In this document: piece by piece, positions 54,709-63,135 of the stretch
Position numbering within the stretch: the first letter of the stretch is position 1
Layout: the number at the start of each line of letters is the position of its first letter
Source of the DNA: Gammaproteobacteria bacterium
Lineage (GTDB): Bacteria > Pseudomonadota > Gammaproteobacteria > Xanthomonadales > Wenzhouxiangellaceae
Assembly (NCBI GenBank): GCA_021772975.1
Contig: JAJFKY010000016.1
Span: 372,001-436,000 of the forward strand
DNA length: 64,000 nucleotides
Reading direction: 5' to 3'
Program-made: the position numbers and the translations under genes
Notes under the pieces: generated by a model
The model's database searches: none
Told to the model about the DNA's origin: nothing
The model's input: the letters and a program-made list of their open reading frames with translations, nothing else

Positions 54709-54733
54709 ATAGCCTTTATTGTCGGGAGCGCGG

Positions 54734-55381
54734 ATGTTTTTTCTGAGAATGGCCCTGGGCATCGTCATTTTGCTGCTGAGCAACCTGGCGGCGGCAGAGC
54801 TTTACGATCATCTGAATGAGGTTCGGCCATTGTTGCCCGGCATGTCGGTGCCGGCTTTTGAGCTCCGGACTGTCGCAGGTGAGGTGGTCAGAGTGCAGCC
54901 GGATGCTTTGTCAAAGCCGCTGGTGATCACCTTTTACCGCGGTGGCTGGTGTCCCTATTGCAATCTGCATCTGGCTGAACTGCGCAACGTCGAAGCAGAG
55001 TTGCGCGGCAGGGGTTTTGAAGTCTGGTTTATCAGCGCCGACCGCCCCGAGCGCCTGTACGAAAGTCTGTCAGAAAAGGTTGATTACCAACTGTACTCGG
55101 ATGGTTCGCTGGCCGTTGCAGAAACGTTCGGCATCGCCTTCCAGGTCAATCAGGACACCCATGATCGTTTCGCCCGCCGCGGGCTGACGCTGGAGGAAAT
55201 CTCCGGCGACGACGCCGGCGGACTGCCGGTTCCGGCAACTTTTATTATCGGTACTGATGGCCGGGTTCATTTTCAATATACCAATCCCGACTACAGTATC
55301 CGCTTATCTCCCAAGGTATTATTGGCGGCGGCGGAAGCTTATTTGGATGACGCTGACAAGCGCTTTAGGCGTAACCGATAA
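54734..55381 (+). CDS. exported peroxiredoxin-like (AhpC/TSA) protein
   Basis: 215 residues from the ATG at 54734 with GGGAG before it (TTG 54719 is an alternative). Signal peptide IVILLLSNLAAAELYD. Thioredoxin-fold domain with FYRGGWCPYCNLHLAEL, a CxxC in place of the lone Cys of most peroxiredoxins of this group, and LPVPATFIIGTDGRVHF. Likely reduces peroxides or acts as a thiol-disulfide enzyme in the periplasm. Follows the DAHP synthase gene by 25 bp, possibly in the dsbB transcript. Confidence 0.85.
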   Translation: MFFLRMALGIVILLLSNLAAAELYDHLNEVRPLLPGMSVPAFELRTVAGEVVRVQPDALSKPLVITFYRGGWCPYCNLHLAELRNVEAELRGRGFEVWFISADRPERLYESLSEKVDYQLYSDGSLAVAETFGIAFQVNQDTHDRFARRGLTLEEISGDDAGGLPVPATFIIGTDGRVHFQYTNPDYSIRLSPKVLLAAAEAYLDDADKRFRRNR

Positions 55382-55484
55382 GGTAACGGTTAAGCGGTTA
55401 AAAAAATAACTGAGTCGTTCAAGGCCGGGAAAAATAACCGCGTTGTGTCAGCCAGAAGCGGCCAGTATGTAGAGGAGTTGTCAT

Positions 55485-55931
55485 ATGGTATCCAGTAAAG
55501 CCACATCCGTGGATCAATATCTGGCCGATTTACCTGAACAGCGGCGCGCGATACTGCAGCCGGTCAGGCAAATGGTGCTGGACAGCCTGCAGGACGGATT
55601 TGTCGAGAGCATGACCATGGGAATGCCGACTTATGAGGTTCCGCTGAGTACATTCCCGGATACCTATAATAAAAAACCCATGATGTACTGCGCCATTGCC
55701 GCGCAGAAGAATCACAACGCGCTTTATTTATGCGGTGTATATAGCGATCCAGAACTGGAAAAAAAGCTGCGCGACGGTTACGCAGCGGCTGGACTGAAAC
55801 TGAATATGGGTAAATCCTGTATTCGTTTCAAACAGCTGGAGCAGTTACCGCTGGATGTGGTTGCTGAAATTATTGCCGGTTACAGCGTCGCTGAATTTAT
55901 TCAGAATTATCATAATTGCAGGAAAAAATAG
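55485..55931 (+). CDS. DUF1801 family protein
   Basis: 148 residues, cytoplasmic. The pattern VDQYLADLPEQRRAILQPVRQMVLDSL, MGMPTYEVPL, NALYLCGVYSDPELEKKLRD (read in order) and MGKSCIRFKQLEQLPLDVV is that of the YdhG/DUF1801 group, whose function is unknown. Preceded by AGAGGAG. Monocistronic, converging on the giant exported protein gene. Confidence 0.82.
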   Translation: MVSSKATSVDQYLADLPEQRRAILQPVRQMVLDSLQDGFVESMTMGMPTYEVPLSTFPDTYNKKPMMYCAIAAQKNHNALYLCGVYSDPELEKKLRDGYAAAGLKLNMGKSCIRFKQLEQLPLDVVAEIIAGYSVAEFIQNYHNCRKK

Positions 55932-55956
55932 GGCGGTAGTCCGTCAACAGCCGCCC
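55923..55956 (-). terminator. terminator of the ECF sigma operon
   Basis: On the minus strand GGGCGG...CCGCCC (55956-55951 and 55936-55931, 14-nt loop) is followed by TATTTTTTCC. It lies just past the stop of the giant protein gene. Confidence 0.75.
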
Positions 55957-55965
55957 AGTTAATGT

Positions 55966-58900
55966 TCAGCCAGCCCTGCGGTGCTGCTGCCAATAGCCGG
56001 CGGCAAGCCAGCCACCCACGCCCAGAGCAATCAGTAAAGTGAACGCAGCCGGCAGTACGATGCTGCTGCCAACTGGTCCGATTGAGGTCAGCAGCAATGC
56101 CAGACCTGCGCCGATCAGACCAATAGCGCTGACCTTGGATAAACGCCAACGGTTGCTGCCCAGCGCGATAAGGCCAATCCAGATCAGTATGACCGCCACT
56201 ACACTAAGCATTTCGCCCAGCCGTCCGGCATGCATGGAAGCATAGCGAATGGTAAATTGCGGATCTTCGGGCGCCTGGTTGGCATACAGTTTTTCAAAGG
56301 CAAAATGAATGCCCTGGCTAGGCACGGTAATCTGCAAGGGCTGGTTATTCAGATTAATGTTGCTGCCTTCAGCGCTCAATGCATTGCGCCGGAACTCGGC
56401 GGGGTTAACCGTTTTGCCATGACTGACGACCTGCATATTGCTGCGTGGTTGGTGGTATTTAAGTCCGGTCGGTAAAAACACGTCCCAGTGAGTATGCGTG
56501 ACCACCATGTCCGGGCGCAGCAGTTGGCTGCTGATATGGCCTAACGAGCCCAAGGGGTCCAGCGGGGTGGCGTACACGATTTGCACCGGGAAGCCTGCGG
56601 CGGAATTGATCATTTTGATCAACACCTGGGTGCTGTGTCCGTCACTGCCGTTGCCGGTATGCGCGGGTTTTTCAGCACGACCATTGACAAACACCGACCA
56701 GATACTTGAATCGGCGGGCAGGTTCAGTCGCAGGAACTGCCGGCGGCTGTTGCGCACCATAAAGTTCGCGGTGGTTACCGCCAGGCCGTCGCGGGTGAAC
56801 AGTGTTTCGTATTCGGCGGTTTCAATGGCCGCGACCTGCACATCAATTTCCTGATGATGGGTTACATTCAGGGCCAGTTTGAAAGGTGGCTGAACATATT
56901 TATAAGCCAATAATATCGGGTTGGTGGTTTTTAGCACCAGCTGGCGGGGTAATTCATTGATTTCCAGGCTCGATAATTGCTCGGTAATACCCGCCTGGAC
57001 CTCAACCGCGGTAAGCGCTTCGATGGCGATCCGGCCATGCTCGACTTCTGCCTCGGTAACCAGTATCGTTGGAACCTCGGTGTGGGTGGCGCCATCAAGC
57101 ATGATTCGTTCATAGTTTACTTCCAGCTTAAACTGGCCCTGCATTTCCTGGGTGAACTCAAGCTTGATCATTTGCCCGGCACTGTCGCTTTGTAAGTCAT
57201 GGGTGCGCAGTGATGGTCCCGACACCGCCAATACGTTGATGTCAGCGGGCAGGCGCAAATGCAATGCCATGATGGCACCCGATTTGACATTGACGGCGAT
57301 CGTGGCAGAGCCGGTTAAGGTGACTTCACCAATGGAAATCAAAGTATCCACCTGGGCATCAAATTTGCCTTGCTGGCGTTCCGGGATGGTGGGCTGAACC
57401 GTTAACTGGGCTAGCGGATCGGTGTATTTATAGGTATGTGCCACGGCCATATTCAGGGCATTGCGCACCAGGGCAGGCAATTGATTCTCGCCCACCCGGG
57501 ATACGCCGGTTTCCGCGACCGGGGTCAATATCAATTCCGGCCCGGTAAGCAGTGCGATCATGCCGCGCTGCCGGTGGACCTGATCGGCGCTTAATAACGG
57601 TACTTCGATAGCATCCCGTGCGGTGGTGGGTGCTCCGGTGAGGTATTCATAAGCGATATCCAGCACAAGCTCGCCTTGCACTGCACGATCAAGAAATACG
57701 CTGATGCGGTTTTTTGGGGCACGATTTTTTTCGGCGCGATTGTTTTGGGTGTCCTGATTCGGAAGTTGATTAGGTTCTGAATTAAGGGTGTCCTGACTTA
57801 TTTCGGAATCATGGCTGTCCTGACTCGATTCGTGGGTGTCCGGACTTGATTCGACCGCCCAGTCGGTAACGGCGCCGGAGGTGGAGGTGATGCTGTTGAC
57901 CTGTGCATGGGCGGGGATGTGCAGGAACAGTTGGTTGGTTTCGCCGTGGGTGATGTCGTACACCACCAGCGCCCGTCCGTGCAGTACACCTTCCTCAGCA
58001 TGCAGGAAATGATACAGGCTGGCGTTGGCGCGCACGTCGGTGCGCAGATGTTCGGGTACTGCTTCGACCCAGGAAAAGGTCACCTGGCTGCTCATCGGGA
58101 CGTATACGGTAGCCTGGGTTTGCTCGTTGAGTTCATTGCTGTTGACGGTAGCATTGGGGCTGACCGTCAGTTCTTTTCTGCCCGGCAGAGTCAGGTCAAA
58201 TTGAGAAACAGGGACTTTGGGAATGGACAATCGCGCACTGGGCGGACCCGAGGCAGTTTCCACCGGGATATGAAACCGGGCAGTGACGGTATGCACCCCG
58301 CGGCCTTGCACGATAGTGGCGAAATAACCATCCTGTTCCAGCACGGTGGCCGGTTGATCATCAACACGCAGGTCACTCAAGGTAATGCTGGCCGGCATTA
58401 CCGGCAGGGTAATCAGTTCACCTGCAAAAACTTCTACCGCAAAGGCGGCATCCCAAACCAGTGAGTCGCCTGCCAGGTTGCCTTGATAATGCGCACGGCT
58501 GATCACATAGGGCAGGTTGCCGGGTGCGCGCCAGGAAATCATTACCGCGCTGGTGCTGGGGATGCTGGCAGTGGTTAAGGTTCGTTGATTTTGTTCAACG
58601 CTGTTAAGGTTGGCAGCCGGGACCACCGCCAGGTCCAGCCCGGTGCCGGGGAAGGTGATATTCATCCGGGTGGCGGCCGCCCGCGGCACCGGTACCGGCA
58701 GTACGAAGCCCGCTGTGGAATGCTGGGCATCCAGGCCATAGCGCAGCTGCATGGTCACCGTACCGGCCGTCGCGGTACTCCAGGACAATCCATCAGGTCC
58801 CTGCACCAATTGCACTGCCTGACCATCAACGGTAACACTGTTCAGAGCGGTGCCGCTGGCCAGTAGCGGGATCAGGGTCCATTGATCTTCGAACACTTCA

Positions 58901-59190
58901 ATCATTACCCTGGCTTCAACCTGGGCAGTGCTGCGGTCATCCCGGTCGGAGACCGTTACCGTGATTTCGGCATTGCCGATGGCATAGCCGGCGGGTGCCG
59001 GGCGTGGATCCTGGTTGCTCTGGTTGATCAGATGGTTATACAGTGGCAAGGGCAATTGAACCTGACCATCGCCATCCGGCAGAACTTCACTGCCCTGCAG
59101 AGCTTCATTGGCCTGCAATTGCAGGCTGCTTATTACCATGCAGGTCAAAAAAATAAGCTGTCGGGTAAGCGTGGCTATATGGTGTTGCAT
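55966..59190 (-). CDS. giant exported membrane-anchored protein of unknown function
   Basis: 1074 residues. Signal peptide (LIFLTCMVISSLQLQA), then about 950 residues rich in beta-strand with repeating Ig-like patterns such as VTVSDRDDRSTAQVEARVMIEVF and SVTVDGQAVQLVQGPDG, and two or three membrane segments at the C-terminus (LSVVAVILIWIGLIALG onward). A Gln/Asp/Ser-rich hinge (about 450-490) contains repeated QD(S/T) units. No family recognised; the layout suggests an envelope-tethered surface or periplasmic protein. It starts 17 bp after the anti-sigma-VWA gene, so it is probably a target and partner of that system. Confidence 0.7.
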   Translation of the reverse strand: MQHHIATLTRQLIFLTCMVISSLQLQANEALQGSEVLPDGDGQVQLPLPLYNHLINQSNQDPRPAPAGYAIGNAEITVTVSDRDDRSTAQVEARVMIEVFEDQWTLIPLLASGTALNSVTVDGQAVQLVQGPDGLSWSTATAGTVTMQLRYGLDAQHSTAGFVLPVPVPRAAATRMNITFPGTGLDLAVVPAANLNSVEQNQRTLTTASIPSTSAVMISWRAPGNLPYVISRAHYQGNLAGDSLVWDAAFAVEVFAGELITLPVMPASITLSDLRVDDQPATVLEQDGYFATIVQGRGVHTVTARFHIPVETASGPPSARLSIPKVPVSQFDLTLPGRKELTVSPNATVNSNELNEQTQATVYVPMSSQVTFSWVEAVPEHLRTDVRANASLYHFLHAEEGVLHGRALVVYDITHGETNQLFLHIPAHAQVNSITSTSGAVTDWAVESSPDTHESSQDSHDSEISQDTLNSEPNQLPNQDTQNNRAEKNRAPKNRISVFLDRAVQGELVLDIAYEYLTGAPTTARDAIEVPLLSADQVHRQRGMIALLTGPELILTPVAETGVSRVGENQLPALVRNALNMAVAHTYKYTDPLAQLTVQPTIPERQQGKFDAQVDTLISIGEVTLTGSATIAVNVKSGAIMALHLRLPADINVLAVSGPSLRTHDLQSDSAGQMIKLEFTQEMQGQFKLEVNYERIMLDGATHTEVPTILVTEAEVEHGRIAIEALTAVEVQAGITEQLSSLEINELPRQLVLKTTNPILLAYKYVQPPFKLALNVTHHQEIDVQVAAIETAEYETLFTRDGLAVTTANFMVRNSRRQFLRLNLPADSSIWSVFVNGRAEKPAHTGNGSDGHSTQVLIKMINSAAGFPVQIVYATPLDPLGSLGHISSQLLRPDMVVTHTHWDVFLPTGLKYHQPRSNMQVVSHGKTVNPAEFRRNALSAEGSNINLNNQPLQITVPSQGIHFAFEKLYANQAPEDPQFTIRYASMHAGRLGEMLSVVAVILIWIGLIALGSNRWRLSKVSAIGLIGAGLALLLTSIGPVGSSIVLPAAFTLLIALGVGGWLAAGYWQQHRRAG
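57747..57852. repeat. short repeats GGGTGTCCTGA inside the giant gene
   Basis: Four near-copies, starting at 57747, 57786, 57813 and 57834: GGGTGTCCTGATTC, GGGTGTCCTGACTT, GGCTGTCCTGACTC and GGGTGTCCGGACTT. Their core resembles the REP-like unit at 45.2 kb. Read in the coding strand they give the QD(S/T)-rich hinge. Confidence 0.6.
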
Positions 59191-59207
59191 GATGGTCTCC
59201 AGAAAAG

Positions 59208-61997
59208 CTATTCAAGCGGGCCGGTTAACTTGTGGAATGCGGCCAGTTGCAAAGCATCAGCCAGATAACGCTGGTTGACGTATTGGTTGATGTCATCCAG
59301 GTTCAGCATCCGCTGATACTCGGCCAGCAGTTGTTCATCACGTATCAGGTCCGCATCCACTGCCAGTTCTGGAACTTGCTGACGTAAACCAGACAGTAGT
59401 TCATGGGCATTGGATAATTGTCGCTTGGCGGCCTGTATGTCCTGCTCGACCAGACTCTGACTGGTGTTGCTTAACGTCTCGGCCAATTCCAGTGCCAGCA
59501 GGTTTTTGATCACGTTAAGTTCCAGTTTGCCAGCGCTGCGTGGTTGGTCAGCGAGGTTTAACCGGGCGCGGGCGACCGCGTTGCGCAGGTGTATCAGGTC
59601 TTTGTAACGCACCTGGACATCAGCAATTGGACCGGGTTGTTCGGCCACCACATCCAGTAAAACGACATGTCTGGAGCCGGCCGGCATGGCGGGAATCACT
59701 ATTTGAATGCCGGCTTCGTCTTCGCCGCGGTCGACGGCAATACCCAGGTTATCCGCCAGGCGCTGATCGATGCTGTTTTCCGCCTGCCTGACGCGTTGGG
59801 CTTGATCTGTATCCAGGCGTCTGGAACCGTGAACCTCAACCAGTTTGACACCGGGCGCCAGCTGAATGCGCAGGCGTACCGCGCGTGCTACTGCCCGGCT
59901 GGCAGTATATAACTCCTCTTCAATCACGCTTTTTGCGGCATCAGCATTGGGCAATGAGCGGCGCTGGCCCTGACCGGCCAGCACCAGGTCATTAATTATT
60001 TGGACATTGCTCTTGCTGCCCAGACTGACCGCACTTAGTAACAGGCCATTGACGGCGTTTTGATGCACCAATTGTTTCAGCTGCAGTAAGTCCTCAAACG
60101 AATACCAGGTCGTCGCGGTGACCAGCAGCATCAGGTTCGTGCCCAGCACACTATCGGCGCTGTCAGCGCTGATCAGATCCTGACCGGCAGCGGTGATGGC
60201 CTGTGGCAGCGATAATGTGTCGCTGCTGGCAGGAGCGGCATCATCGAACATCTGATTGACAGCGACAGCCACTGTTCCATGGCGAAACTCGCCGGCCGGG
60301 ATCAGCACGCCTCCGGGTTGTCCGGCAATGGTTAACGAAAACCGGTCACCGGTTTGCCTGGCTGCCTGCAAGGCATCTAACAATGCACGGATTTCAGTGC
60401 TGAACTGTGTCCTGGTGGCATCCTGCAAATCCAGAACCACTGCCAGGTTCATGGCCGGACGTTGTCCGCCGCGGTGTTCGCTGGTTTGTAAACCAACCTG
60501 CAGGCGCAGTCTGGTGGGGCCATCGATATGGGATTTGTCACTGTGCAGATAGGTTGCCAGTGCAGCCTCGGCAGGCATATCAAATGGCTGCCAGATAGGC
60601 TGGGCCAATTGCTGCAGACGGCTATGATCAATGCTTACATTGGTTTCTCTTTGTTTCAGTTGTGATTGCAGAAAAGCGATGACCGGATCACCGGGAACGT
60701 AGTTATTGGCCCAGTAACCACTGGCGGATTGATATGACAGTCCATCCAGGGAGTCCAGCTGATTCAGGAACTGCTGTGCCTGATCCACTGGTGGCGACCG
60801 TCGAATTTCCTGACCGGGCGCTTGATCGGCTTTACCGGAACCTGTGGTTGGGTTGCGCTGCTTATTGGCGAAGCGTGCTTCGGCAACAGGCTCAGCAGGG
60901 GATTGTGGAATAACGCTTTCAATCTCCGCCGGTTCCAATCCGCCCGTTTGCTCAGTCAGGTGATAATCAAGCGCCTGTTGGTCGCGTTGACGTTTTTCCT
61001 GAGCACGGTATTCAGCGCTCTCCCCAGCTGAGAGAGACCCACCGGTTGTCGCTATACGAACCAATTCAGCGGGTGGATTATCACCAGGGCTTGGTTGTTC
61101 AGTGGGCAGGCGTCCATCAGCAATAGTCTTTGCAAGCGCTTTGAGCTCATCCCGAGGGAGTGTCTGGGAGTTAAGCAATTGCTCCCGGAGGTTTTGTTGA
61201 TAGGCCTGTTGCTGATCCTTGTCATTGCCGCGTAACTCAGAGCTGTCCTGAAGTGGGATGTAGCTGCTCTGCCGGGGGCTCTTGGGATCTACCTGTGATA
61301 CGCGCGAGCCGGTCGTGTCTACCCGCTGTAATCCAGTTGGCACGGAACGCGCCGGCATGGGTATATTATCAGTGGGGTTAGTATCAGAAGCGCCTCCGGG
61401 GAATGCTATTTCGCCTGCGGCAGGAAGCTCAGGAGGGGCAGCGGCGGGTTCAGCTTGGCGGGCAGATTTGTTTTGGATACGCGAATTCAATTCTCTTTTG
61501 CGTTGGTTTTCGATGATCTCCGCGCGACGGTTCGATTGACCAATACTGGAATGGTCATCAGGTGCCTGTTCTTCTTCATACTCATTCAGACGATCAGGGT
61601 CGCTGGCAGGCGCCGATGCCGTGGAACTGAATGGATCGGTTAAGTAGTCGCGTTGCAGGACCATTTCCCGCCATCCCGCCTGCCACAGGCCGGCTACCGA
61701 GACAGCCACGAAAACGGCTGCAAAACCTGAAGCCCAGCGCAAGCGGTTGCGATCAAATCCGGACATTTGGGCGGCTGGTTCAGCTTGCCTGACAGCCTGC
61801 AGGGTGTTGGCGACCAGTTGGTCGGGTGCATCAAGTTCAGGCATACCGGTCAGTTCGGCATCCAGCTGCTGTAGTGCTTCGAGCAGCTCGGAGCATTGCG
61901 GGCAATGATCCAGGTGCTGTTGCAGCTGCTGATCCTGAAGGACGGCATCCGGGCCTGATTCGGCCAGTTGCTGCTGAGTTTTTTGACAGCGGTTCAT
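59208..61997 (-). CDS. anti-sigma zinc-finger protein fused to a VWA-like domain
   Basis: 929 residues. The N-terminus has a zf-HC2 type motif, HLDHCPQCSELL (about 29-40), which binds the ECF sigma factor, then one membrane segment (about 88-107). A long Gln/Arg/Asp-rich periplasmic linker follows, then a YfbK-like VWA region (about 420-700). The MIDAS-type start, VVLDLQDATR, lacks the usual DxSxS, so metal binding is doubtful. The C-terminal third is helical. It overlaps the sigma gene by 4 nt. The protein would sense an envelope signal and release sigma. Confidence 0.78.
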   Translation of the reverse strand: MNRCQKTQQQLAESGPDAVLQDQQLQQHLDHCPQCSELLEALQQLDAELTGMPELDAPDQLVANTLQAVRQAEPAAQMSGFDRNRLRWASGFAAVFVAVSVAGLWQAGWREMVLQRDYLTDPFSSTASAPASDPDRLNEYEEEQAPDDHSSIGQSNRRAEIIENQRKRELNSRIQNKSARQAEPAAAPPELPAAGEIAFPGGASDTNPTDNIPMPARSVPTGLQRVDTTGSRVSQVDPKSPRQSSYIPLQDSSELRGNDKDQQQAYQQNLREQLLNSQTLPRDELKALAKTIADGRLPTEQPSPGDNPPAELVRIATTGGSLSAGESAEYRAQEKRQRDQQALDYHLTEQTGGLEPAEIESVIPQSPAEPVAEARFANKQRNPTTGSGKADQAPGQEIRRSPPVDQAQQFLNQLDSLDGLSYQSASGYWANNYVPGDPVIAFLQSQLKQRETNVSIDHSRLQQLAQPIWQPFDMPAEAALATYLHSDKSHIDGPTRLRLQVGLQTSEHRGGQRPAMNLAVVLDLQDATRTQFSTEIRALLDALQAARQTGDRFSLTIAGQPGGVLIPAGEFRHGTVAVAVNQMFDDAAPASSDTLSLPQAITAAGQDLISADSADSVLGTNLMLLVTATTWYSFEDLLQLKQLVHQNAVNGLLLSAVSLGSKSNVQIINDLVLAGQGQRRSLPNADAAKSVIEEELYTASRAVARAVRLRIQLAPGVKLVEVHGSRRLDTDQAQRVRQAENSIDQRLADNLGIAVDRGEDEAGIQIVIPAMPAGSRHVVLLDVVAEQPGPIADVQVRYKDLIHLRNAVARARLNLADQPRSAGKLELNVIKNLLALELAETLSNTSQSLVEQDIQAAKRQLSNAHELLSGLRQQVPELAVDADLIRDEQLLAEYQRMLNLDDINQYVNQRYLADALQLAAFHKLTGPLE

Positions 61998-62614
61998 ACG
62001 TGTTCCTGTGTCCGCTCACGGCTGGCCCGGGCTTCAAGTAATGCCAGGCGAGCGCGGCGTAGGTGGGTTTTGACGGTGTTAAGCGGAAGCTTCAGAATGG
62101 CTGCCGCCTCTTTCAGGGGCAGGCCCTGGATGATGGTCAGTACCAGTACTTCCCGATAGCGCAGCGGCAGATGCATGATGGCCTGTTCCAGCCAACTGAT
62201 GGCTTCACTGGCGGTGACTTGCCGTTCAGTGCCTGGCGCCGGGTCTGCATGACACTCCAAGGCATCATTCAAGGGTATGCTGCGGCGGTTTTTTTCGGTC
62301 CGGAAATGGTTGCGTACGGTATTGGCGGCGATGCTGAAGACCCAGGGTCTTAACGGGCGGCTGGTCTGGTAGCTGGCCGCGGCGGAATGAATTTTGAGAA
62401 AGATTTCCTGAAACACATCATCACGAGAGTCGGTGTGCACACCGCAACGCATCAGATAGTTGTATAGCGGCGCGCGTAACCACTGCAGCAATTCAGGAAA
62501 AGCGTTCTGATCCCCCGCACAGTGCCTTACCAGCCATTGTCGCCGCGCATGGCGTTGCTCCATTTCGATACGGCGTTGGGTGAGATCAATAGCCGGGTTG
62601 TGCTCTTTTGTCAT
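61994..62614 (-). CDS. ECF-type RNA polymerase sigma factor
   Basis: 206 residues from the ATG at 62614, where GGGAAAAC precedes. Region 2: RGCGVHTDSRDDVFQEIFLKIH-type (here MRCGVHTDSRDDVFQEIFLK) and RPWVFSIAANTVRNHFR; region 4: HLPLRYREVLVLTIIQGLPL and LPLNTVKTHLRRARLAL. It should direct polymerase to a few envelope genes, including its own operon. The ATG at 62662 is 48 bases further and coincides with the likely transcription start, so it is not used. Confidence 0.88.
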   Translation of the reverse strand: MTKEHNPAIDLTQRRIEMEQRHARRQWLVRHCAGDQNAFPELLQWLRAPLYNYLMRCGVHTDSRDDVFQEIFLKIHSAAASYQTSRPLRPWVFSIAANTVRNHFRTEKNRRSIPLNDALECHADPAPGTERQVTASEAISWLEQAIMHLPLRYREVLVLTIIQGLPLKEAAAILKLPLNTVKTHLRRARLALLEARASRERTQEHV

Positions 62615-62671
62615 TGTTTTCCCGGGGTGGTAACCGGCGGCAGTGGCCTGATTGGCGTTCATACCGGTAAA

Positions 62672-62697
62672 TACACAGCAAACGCAAAAAGGTTTCA
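62672..62697 (-). promoter_or_regulatory. possible ECF-type autoregulated promoter
   Basis: On the minus strand TGAAACC (62697-62691) followed by TTTTTGCG and, after a suitable gap, TGTGTA (62677-62672) resembles ECF -35 elements (GAAAC/GAACC type). Transcription would start near 62665, about 50 bases before the sigma start. Tentative. Confidence 0.35.
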
Positions 62698-62808
62698 GCC
62701 GTCGTTAGCAACCCCGGAATCTGGATGATCACAGGTGCCGGCTTGGTTCGTAAAAAAAGCTGCAGCGGGCCGGATATTCAGCCGCCTGGCAGGACTGCGA
62801 TCAATCCT

Positions 62809-63093
62809 TCAGCCACTGATTTTTTCGGGGCCTTTGCCAGCTGTTTTTTCATATTTCCCCTTGCCCACCTTGCGATATTGAGTAAAACCGCGTTCTTCGA
62901 CATGTTTGGGTTTCAGCACGTGCGCCTGGCCCCGCTGTACGTTCGGCGCCGAGATGACCCGCCGTACCGGGTGACCACACTGCGGGCAGGCCAGCAGTGC
63001 CGCATCGGCCAGTTTTTGCAGGCGCTCAAAACCGCTGCGGCAATGTGAGCAGGCGGCGGCTTCGGTTCTGGCTTGATATTCGTAGATGGGCAT
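62809..63093 (-). CDS. FmdB-family zinc ribbon protein
   Basis: 94 residues from the ATG at 63093, where MPIYEYQA is the standard FmdB start. Two Cys pairs (CSHC and CPQC) form the zinc ribbon, with GFERLQKLADAALLACPQCG between. The C-terminal half is Lys/Gly-rich. Function unknown; the family name comes from regulators of formamide/formylmethanofuran genes. It follows the peptide transporter by 42 bp. Confidence 0.85.
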   Translation of the reverse strand: MPIYEYQARTEAAACSHCRSGFERLQKLADAALLACPQCGHPVRRVISAPNVQRGQAHVLKPKHVEERGFTQYRKVGKGKYEKTAGKGPEKISG

Positions 63094-63135
63094 GGGCAGA
63101 AGCCGCGGGCGGCAGTGCCGCCCGCGCAATGATAA

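Noticed and set aside
62809-62833. Rho-independent terminator after the FmdB gene
   Set aside because: A T-run exists further on (about 62753-62759 on the minus strand), but the preceding stem is too imperfect to call.
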